Source: Leishmania mexicana MHOM/GT/2001/U1103 (Eukaryota; Euglenozoa; Kinetoplastea; Trypanosomatida; Trypanosomatidae). Taken from it: a stretch of 64,000 bases of DNA. The DNA lies in NCBI RefSeq assembly GCF_000234665.1, contig NC_018307.1:186001-250000 (forward strand), in the 5' to 3' direction. Both the position numbers and the translations under genes were made by a program. Of this stretch, positions 57,441 to 64,000 are shown one piece after another. Position 1 is the stretch's first letter; each line of letters opens with the position of its first letter. The notes beneath the pieces were generated by a model that was not told where the DNA came from, ran no database searches, and worked only from the letters and a program-made list of their open reading frames with translations.

Positions 57441-60400
57441 CCCACCCGGTCCTCACATCCCCCGCTGGCGCGGGAAGCCTGCACCACCCCGGGGGAATGC
57501 AGCAGGAGCGGCGACAAAGACGACGGGGTAGAAGTCATAAGGTGAGCCGCAAAGCGGTGTTTGTTTTGAATCTGGGGCGGGGGTCGTACCCAGGTGGCTG
57601 GGGAGGCTCTTTCGGCGTAACGGGCGTGTCTCCGGTTGCTTTGCACCACCCGATGAAGCGTGCGGCGGGACGGGGGCAGGTTCGTGTTCTACAGAGGTTG
57701 GTGGTCGTGATGAAAGGGTGGTTTGGACGATGTCGTGGGTGCCGCGGCCTCGGGCAGGAAGACCCTTTTCGTTTGTTGAATCTTGGTGTGGGTCGGTGTG
57801 TTTTGGCATGCTTTCAAGTGGGGCGATGCTCAGGAACAGTGGGGTTTGGACAGGCGTTTTGACAGGCCAGCGCTTTTGAAGGGAACCTCTGTTCTGCTTT
57901 TCAATGTTGGCATCTCAGTAGCGAATGGTGGTGGTTTGCTGCCTGGGGTGGTTTCGTCTTCAGGCTGAAAGGCATGTGTGGGTGGGAGGGGGGGAACTGG
58001 GAGCCAAGTGGGGAAGATCGAATGCTTCAAAAGGGAACGGCGAAGGAATAGGGGACTCTGGAAGCAAAGCGGTTGGTGGGGGACGCCGCCGGTAGGCGTT
58101 TGGGGGCGAAAGCACTTGTGAGGAAGACATGGATGTGGGTTATCTCCCCTGGGACTTCGAAGGGGCTGGTGTGGAGGCGGGAGGTGCCGGAGCTGAAATC
58201 CCCTAAGGACAACCCTCCGTGTTTACAATGGCTGCAGGTATCGATCGTTAAGGGCGAGCGATTCTTAAGATTATTCCTGCGTCTTGAAGCGCTTGGTGTG
58301 GGGAGTGATTGTGAGAGAACAGGATGATAGGGAGAGCGTTTGGTTGCTAAAGTGCACCTCTGTCAAGGGGATTACATCTACTCAGGAGAGTTCCATTACA
58401 TTCATGCCGTGCTGCTCAACTTGCATTCTTGGATACTTTTGTTTTTCCTGACTTTCACTTTCGCTTTCTCACGCGCTGAGGGGTGGTCTGTGAAGGGTGG
58501 TAAACGTGCCTGCGGTTGTTCCTGTGCCGTCTCCGGTTGCTTCCCCTTCGATTATTATCACCCTTGTACTCGCAGTCGCTGGTGCGGTTACTTATGCTTG
58601 GGATCTCTTGTATGTCTGGTTGTCAATCAAGTCCTGCCTCTATCACCCGAGACTTTGAAGTCGAGTTAGCGGGAACTTTCAAGTTTTTGTTTTCGGAGCC
58701 GCTCTACCGTAGGAGGGGACTCTTTGGGATAGATGGGCGGATTGGTCGGGAGAGTCTAGCCTTGTGGGAGGTTTCTCCACGAAGCTCTTCGTTTGGAGGT
58801 GATGTAACTGAGCTTTCCGGATTCATGGCGGTCGCAAGGCGCTGTGTAAGAGCACCACATCGGTGTATCCACCACTTGGGGTGTTGGGTGGTACTTGGCG
58901 ATGGCTGCTTTGCCCAGGGTTTCTAACACAGCTACTTGCACTCTCTTTGCGGATCTCGAGCTAGTTATTTGCGAAAACCTCACCACTTTGCTTCATCTTC
59001 AATAAGTGTTCTTGTGCCAAGGGTATCTTAGGACCTCCACAACGATAGATTCTTCGCGGGTCTATCCGAAAGGCGTACAGTACCCATGCCACAACGGCCC
59101 TCTTTTTTCGAGTGGGCCAGACGGCGGTGTTTCGCTCCTTGTCATGGGACCCACCTCGGGCCTTTTGAGCTCTTGCAAGAGTCTTAACAAAAAAGGGGCA
59201 TGCCGAAGAAAAAGGGAAAGGTTGACAGTGTCAGGTTGGAACGAAACGCCCTCAGGACTCACCGAGCCGGGGTTGGCGATTGTATGACAGGTTGGTTGGG
59301 GAGTAGTGTCCAGGATGTACCCAGGCTTTGTAGCTGAAGCTCGAAGTGTGTGGGAGCACGCACCGCCTGCTTTTATCTGGTGGCCACTGCTTACTGATGT
59401 TGCTTGTCTCTCTGAGACGTCTCGTCTGCTCACAGCGTTTTCTTTTCTCAGTGGGAGGGTTATACTTTTCGAGCTCAACGGCCTGATCTGGAGGACCTCG
59501 CGCTGACAACAACGGGAGGCGTTTGGATCCTTACAGTTAAGCGCGTCACACGCAGTATCGGCGTGCTGAGTGGCTGTGGGGTGACCGGGTTCTCATTAGG
59601 CATTGTGTTGACTCGGGAAATGAGGTTGTCATCACGCAAACCGTGCCTTTGGCGCGGCTTTCTGCTCGTATATGCTAGTGTGCGTCTCTTTATGTGACTC
59701 GCGCTCTGCGCTCGCAATATGCCCGGTTGTTTTGCGCGTGGTTGTGCGAGTGAAATGCTCCGTGACCCGCTTCAACGCCCTTTGATTCTGCAGTAAAGGC
59801 TTCTCTGGTTTTCTCCAGCGAAGCGCCGGTGTCGCTCCACCTCCGCATCACCTCTAGTATCTAAGAGCGTGTACTTGCTCCTAGGTGGGATGGTTTGGGT
59901 CGTTTTTGCGGAGGGGCTTGATTCTGGCGCTGCTGCCTTCGCCTGCAAACTGATTACCCCTTACAGGGTGACCGAGATACTTTCCGCCACCTACAGTTAG
60001 GCTCCCCAGATGCAGTGACATCTTGTCCAGTCACTTGTCTTGCTTCGTCTTTGGTTCAGTCCCAGTTCCCACTGAGCCATTCGCCACACTGTCAGGGCCA
60101 TCGCCACCAGTGCGTCCGACACGAACTTTCAGGCCACAAGTCAACACAATGACTTTCACTTGACAGCGTCGTGGGGCGAGTCGATGACAGTGCCTGGGTT
60201 GGGTTTCGGCACAATCGATGCCCCAGAAAGGATACACAGATCAGCTTCAGAGAGGAGGTGGGGCGTGCTGGCCTCAGGGGCTCGCTCTCTCCTGGGCTTT
60301 TGTGTAGCTCCCTGCTCCATCATGGGGTGTCGTGCACTTGTGAAGGACAATAGTGTACTATGGTAAAAGTGTAAACGTGCGCAAGTCTCTCTCGCTACCA

Positions 60401-61497
60401 GTGGAGTCTTTTTTTTTTTGGAAGATCGCAGTCGGTTGTGTATGCGCATGTGTGTTCGCGGTTTCGTAGCTGCAAGTTTTAGCAGGGGTCAAGATGTTGA
60501 GGGCTGATCTTGCCTGCACTCGATTCCGGGCTTTAGCGGCTTTGGAGTCTTTCGTACTCAGCGCTGGTTTTGCCTTCCTTGGTGCCAGACACGTTCAAGG
60601 CAGCCTCGCTTCTTCCACCGAGTACGGGCCCGGTGGGTGTGCATGCGTATGTGTATGTGTATATGTGTGTGTGCAGGATGCGGTAATCAATTTCAGTGAG
60701 CGACGACCGCGGGCTTTTCATGCGCTCTATCTTGCTTTGTTGCAGCGCTCCAACAGCTGAAGCGGTGCGCGATAGGAAACAGTTTCCTTGTAGAGCCAGT
60801 GACTCATTTTGCCGGTTGTGGGCACGATATGATGGTGACTACGGCAGGTTCTAGTGGGGGTAGTGGGGTTGTAGGACGAACCCATCAGGCACACTGGTGC
60901 CGTACAGCGTAAATCAAGGCACTGGCGTAGAGAGCGCAGGGGTCCCGCAGATTTGCATGACACTCAGGTCTCACCTACGCTCAGCGCCGCTCGAACAGGA
61001 GGGCGCGGTGCATAGGAGGGACGAGCGTATGGTGCGAGCAAACCACAGCGAACACTGTTGACGCGGTAATGTGCACCAGGTCTAGCGCACAACCCCCATC
61101 AGATGCGCGGTAGGTTAGAGACACGGGAGGGGGTACTGTGCTATTGCCTCTGATTGCCGCTTTTCACTAGAGAGCATGAGGATAGCCCTGGTGACGTGTG
61201 CTCCGTTGCCGCCGACTCTCAGACAAGAGGCTATCTTCAATAGACGCACAATAAAAGAGAAGAAAGGGCTGCGCTCTATATCAGGCAGCATCTGGGCAGT
61301 AGCGGCAGTGGCGCGCGCCCGCGGAGCGGCGTGTGAAGCGGACGATGGATTCCTTGCTCGAAGTGACGCAAGCATAGGCGTCAACGCGGCACGCACACCA
61401 TACGTAGCGCCCATCGCGTCCCGTTTTACTCGACCACTGTTACCGTTTCGAGAAGCCGTTAGCTTGCACTTTACACGAATAGGTGACCCTCTGCGCA
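57441..61497. other. Gene-free, compositionally balanced region
   Basis: The skew fades between 57.4 and 58.8 kb, and by 59 kb all four bases are roughly even, with visibly lower GC than in the gene-dense part. There are few microsatellites (one short TG/TA tract at about 60645-60674, one T-run near 60410) and no open frame with plausible codon usage. I found no tRNA, snRNA or rRNA pattern by eye. It holds nothing I can name. Confidence 0.6.
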
Positions 61498-61560
61498 TGT
61501 CTCTCTTTCTCCTACCTTCTCTCCTTTGCCTTTTCTTATTACACGTGGCGGGTTATCGAG
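61498..61560 (+). promoter_or_regulatory. Polypyrimidine tract and candidate trans-splice acceptor for the HemD-like gene
   Basis: The run tctctctttctcctaccttc and its continuation form a C/T-rich tract to about 61542, followed by cgtggcgggttatcgag with the AG at 61559-61560. This is the first typical splice signal after the 9.7-kb desert. A short out-of-frame ATG at 61631 precedes the chosen start and may act as a minor upstream frame. Confidence 0.5.
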
Positions 61561-61701
61561 CGAGCTCCTGGTCACGTGGGATCGCGCAGGTGCTGGATCA
61601 ACGCCAGGTGAGCGAGATCTCCTGTTGCACATGAGTTGCATAGGGGAGGCGCACTCAAGGCCTCTTCGTACCTATTCGCACGCCCTCGTTTTTTCTCTTC
61701 C

Positions 61702-62562
61702 ATGTCGTCACACCGAATTTTGATCACCGCGCCTGAGGTGTACTCGAAGCGCTTCGCGCAGGCCTTGGAGGCACGCTCCCTAATCCCTATGGCGGTTCCG
61801 GTGGTCGAGACTGTCGCGACACCGGACACGGCAGACATGCGGGCACTGCTGGAGCAGGACCTCAACGGTATCGACTACATCGCTTTTTGCAGCCGGTGCG
61901 CCGTTGATTCGCTGAGCGCCGCCCTGGACCACCGATACGGCCATCGCGGCGAGCCGGTGTCGGAGCGCGTCGGCAGCACACCCGCGGTGGACGAGGACAG
62001 GCGGGCAACGACTGTAGTGAAGGTTCTCGCCAAGTGCGCTCTGGCTGCGATCGGCAAAGACGCTGACTACGTTCTCGAGCGGCTGTGCATTCGCCCGGTG
62101 ATATGCCCAGATGAACCGAGCCCTGCTGGTATCGCCGCAAAGCTGGCGGAGAGTGGCCGCGCGGAGGGTCGCACGATCGCTGTGCTGGCGCCGTGTGTGG
62201 AGGGCTTCGCGGAACCGGATGTGGTGCCGCGGTTTGTCGACCAGCTCAAGGGAATGGGGATGAGGGTGGTGCGGGTCGACGCGTACGTGACGCGTCCCGT
62301 GGGCGAAGAGGCCGTCTCTGCCGCCGTTGCGGCGCTGACGAATGGGAGTGTTCGCAGCGTCGCCTTTACCAGCGCTGGCGAGATCGCTGTATTGCTGCGC
62401 CGCTCGCCTCAGTGCCTGATGAACATCGATGTGGCTTGCTTTGGCCCATACACTGCCGGGTTTGCAGCGAAGCATGGCATCAAAGTCTCGTGTGTGGCGA
62501 AGGATTTTGGGTCGTTTGACGGGTTCGCCGCCACCATCGAGCAGCATTTCGCGAGTAGATGA
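61702..62562 (+). CDS. hemD: Uroporphyrinogen-III synthase-like protein (HemD family)
   Basis: The protein has 286 residues, the usual size for HemD. It shows the family's two alpha/beta lobes: HRILITAPEVYSKRFAQALE and PVVETVATPDTADM at the start, IDYIAFCSRCAVDSLSAAL for the first lobe core, AAIGKDADYVLERLCIRPVI for the crossover, then RTIAVLAPC, GMRVVRVDAYVTRP, VRSVAFTSAGEIAVLL and the closing ACFGPYTAGFAAKHGIKVSC, where the family has xxIGxxTAxAxxxxGxxxxxxA. HemD cyclises hydroxymethylbilane to uroporphyrinogen III with inversion of ring D. Leishmania is generally described as lacking this middle section of the pathway. Codon usage is G/C-ending like neighbouring genes, so if acquired it has adapted. 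The ATG at 61702 is preferred; no earlier in-frame ATG exists. Confidence 0.85.
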   Translation: MSSHRILITAPEVYSKRFAQALEARSLIPMAVPVVETVATPDTADMRALLEQDLNGIDYIAFCSRCAVDSLSAALDHRYGHRGEPVSERVGSTPAVDEDRRATTVVKVLAKCALAAIGKDADYVLERLCIRPVICPDEPSPAGIAAKLAESGRAEGRTIAVLAPCVEGFAEPDVVPRFVDQLKGMGMRVVRVDAYVTRPVGEEAVSAAVAALTNGSVRSVAFTSAGEIAVLLRRSPQCLMNIDVACFGPYTAGFAAKHGIKVSCVAKDFGSFDGFAATIEQHFASR

Positions 62563-62751
62563 GCCACAGGCGCCTTGCCCTGCGTGTGCGCTCTTCCGCT
62601 TTCTCCAGCGTCTCGGCCTGCCGATCTTCCTTGTCGGTGTCCCTTAGGATCGCTGCGCCACGCAGAAGATGGCTCTGCTCTTGGCACCTCTTTGCTCTCT
62701 TTTAGTGCAATGCGTTCCGCGTTCCCTCACGACGGCGGGGCACACTTCTCA

Positions 62752-63220
62752 GTGCGTGGGGTCTCAGAGCCCAGTGGCCCCACTCTCTGTGTGTAGGGAG
62801 GCCAGGCAAGTCTCACCCTCCTACCCCCTTGCCAAATGCTGAACCACTTCCGCTGATGGCCAAGGTTGGAGGGTCTACGACGTAAGGGGGGGGGGGGAGG
62901 TCAGAGCGTCTCATCGCTACGGGTGTCGGCGGCGAGGTCCTGGACGGCGTGGCGTCGGAGTTGCCTGCGGCAGTGGGCGTGTCTGTGCCACCCACATGAT
63001 GGGGGAGCGGCTGTGAGGTGTGTATGGGTGCGTGTGAGTGAGTGGGTGGGTGGGGTTCGAGGCGGAGACGGCGGACAGAGGACTGAGGCCGCCCACGAGC
63101 GGGAGCGCGCGCGTCTACGGCTGCTTGGCACCACGCGATGGGTCCTGTGGGGCAGGGCCGGGGTGGCTCGCGCGGCGTTTGAGCTCTCGGTGTGTCGTCT
63201 GGCAGCGAGACGGTGCGGAC
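62752..63220. repeat. Dispersed repeat family A, copy 3 (diverged)
   Basis: The right part (62928-63220) aligns with copies 1 and 2 with roughly one mismatch per 20-30 bases. The first 26 bases (from gtgcgtgggg) also match with about four changes, while the section between is poorly alignable and holds a G-run near 62886-62898. It begins 189 nt after the HemD-like stop codon, so it probably lies in that gene's 3'UTR, as copy 2 does for the helical-repeat gene. Confidence 0.75.
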
Positions 63221-64000
63221 ACGCTGAAGAAAGAATTTGTTCTGCGCTTCAGGCAGCGTGTCGCATCGACGACTCGCTATCGCCGGAGAGTGCTGCATGG
63301 GGGTGCGTGTGCGTGTGTGTCTGTGTGAACGCCGCGCGTCCAAATGGGCGCCCGACACGTACGCATGAATTCGCCTATAGCACGTGGGAGGGGTGTCTCG
63401 CGCAAGAGGAGTGAAGCAGCCTCTCTCCTTGCGTGCATTTTCCCATGGCCCAACCGGCGCGTCACTTGTGCGGCGGTTATGCTGCTTTCCGTAGTATGTG
63501 TTGTCTCTGCGAAAGAAAAATGACGCGCAAACGGTTTACCCTCCGGGTGCGCCCCGTCTCCGCGTGAGTGTCGCGAGGGGTCCCCCGGGGGCCCAGGGCG
63601 ACCAGCCATCGAGGCCTGCGTTTCCATTTTCGCGGCGGTGTGACGCAGGCGGGATCGCGACGCTACAGGGGGTGGGGGACGGGGGCCACCCACGCGCAGT
63701 CCGCTGTGGGGTGTCCGGGCGGCCGGGGACGCCGTGAGCGCTGGACGGGGAATCGGGTGAAGGTCTTTGTTCACATTACGCCGCCGCGCGTTCCGTTTTG
63801 GAAGTGTTACTCTCGCTCTCTTCTCTGCCCGCGACCGCGCCCACGAAGCGGGATCCTATGGGGTGGCCTCGGCGGTGCGGGCCGGCGCAGGGCGGTGGCG
63901 GGCAGGGTGCGTCCCCACCCTCGGCCTCTTGAATGGAGGTCTCGGCATCTGTTAGGGCGAACCGCACAACACAACCTCGTCGTGTTCCACGCTGCGAAGC
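63221..64000. other. Terminal stretch of the window without a recognised gene
   Basis: A (TG)n tract lies at about 63303-63325. From 63540 the DNA is GC-rich with C- and G-runs; the open frames are short and show no domain. If a gene follows, its start is outside the window. Confidence 0.55.

Noticed and set aside
58340..58669. 109-codon frame with a hydrophobic stretch (LLNLHSWILLFFLTFTFAF)
   Set aside because: It does not start at a supported ATG and codon use is unlike the other genes. The region is AT-balanced, so random hydrophobic strings are expected.
61176..61634. 152-codon frame just upstream of the HemD-like gene
   Set aside because: It runs through the polypyrimidine tract and splice acceptor of the HemD-like gene, and has no domain.
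1..64000. CRISPR array, insertion sequence, bacterial promoter or Shine-Dalgarno sites
   Set aside because: Regular spaced repeats and transposase genes are absent, and the genome is eukaryotic with trans-splicing signals, so these feature types do not apply.

Overview
The window is a stretch of a trypanosomatid nuclear chromosome, most likely Leishmania or a close relative in the Leishmaniinae (Leptomonas, Crithidia). Every gene I can support lies on the + strand, has no intron, is G/C-rich at third codon positions, and is separated from its neighbours by 0.4-2.4 kb of pyrimidine tracts, (CA)n/(TG)n/(TA)n microsatellites and candidate AG trans-splice acceptors. This is the layout of a polycistronic transcription unit whose mRNAs are matured by spliced-leader trans-splicing and polyadenylation. 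I recall the L. major PRMT3 gene being on chromosome 3, so synteny with that chromosome is possible, but I could not check it.

Gene-dense part (1-51994). In order: a very large protein with a degenerate TruD/PUS7 pseudouridine-synthase domain and PDZ-like segments; the 19S proteasome ATPase RPT4; a seven-helix GOST-type membrane protein; a serine-rich membrane protein of unknown role; a zeta-crystallin-type quinone oxidoreductase; a small basic protein; a CHL1/DDX11-type Fe-S helicase; a PRMT-like protein resembling the inactive partner (prozyme) of trypanosome PRMT1; an MMAA/MeaB-type GTPase; an XRN-family protein that appears to have lost catalytic acids; a protein with a possible YbaB-like segment; a helical-repeat, probably mitochondrial protein; two tandem CRT-like transporters; and a P-loop protein resembling HPr-kinase-type folds.

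Non-genic part (51995-61701). About 9.7 kb carry no credible gene. The first 1.5 kb is almost free of T on the + strand, a 1.7-kb mixed zone follows, and the next 2.3 kb is almost free of A. This is a sharp inversion of base skew of the kind expected at a bidirectional replication origin or other fixed chromosomal site. It is followed by about 4 kb of more balanced, gene-free DNA. It is the most unusual structure in the window.

Distal part (61702-64000). An isolated gene for a HemD-like uroporphyrinogen-III synthase lies beyond the gene desert. This is unexpected because Leishmania is normally described as lacking the early and middle haem pathway. A third, diverged copy of a dispersed repeat follows it.

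Dispersed repeats. Family A has two 394-bp copies that read as identical (30599-30992 and 40646-41039) and a diverged copy (62752-63220). Family B has two copies of about 240 bp (18395-18632 and 46436-46676). Size and position resemble the Leishmania SIDER retroposon relics, but I could not verify the family signature.
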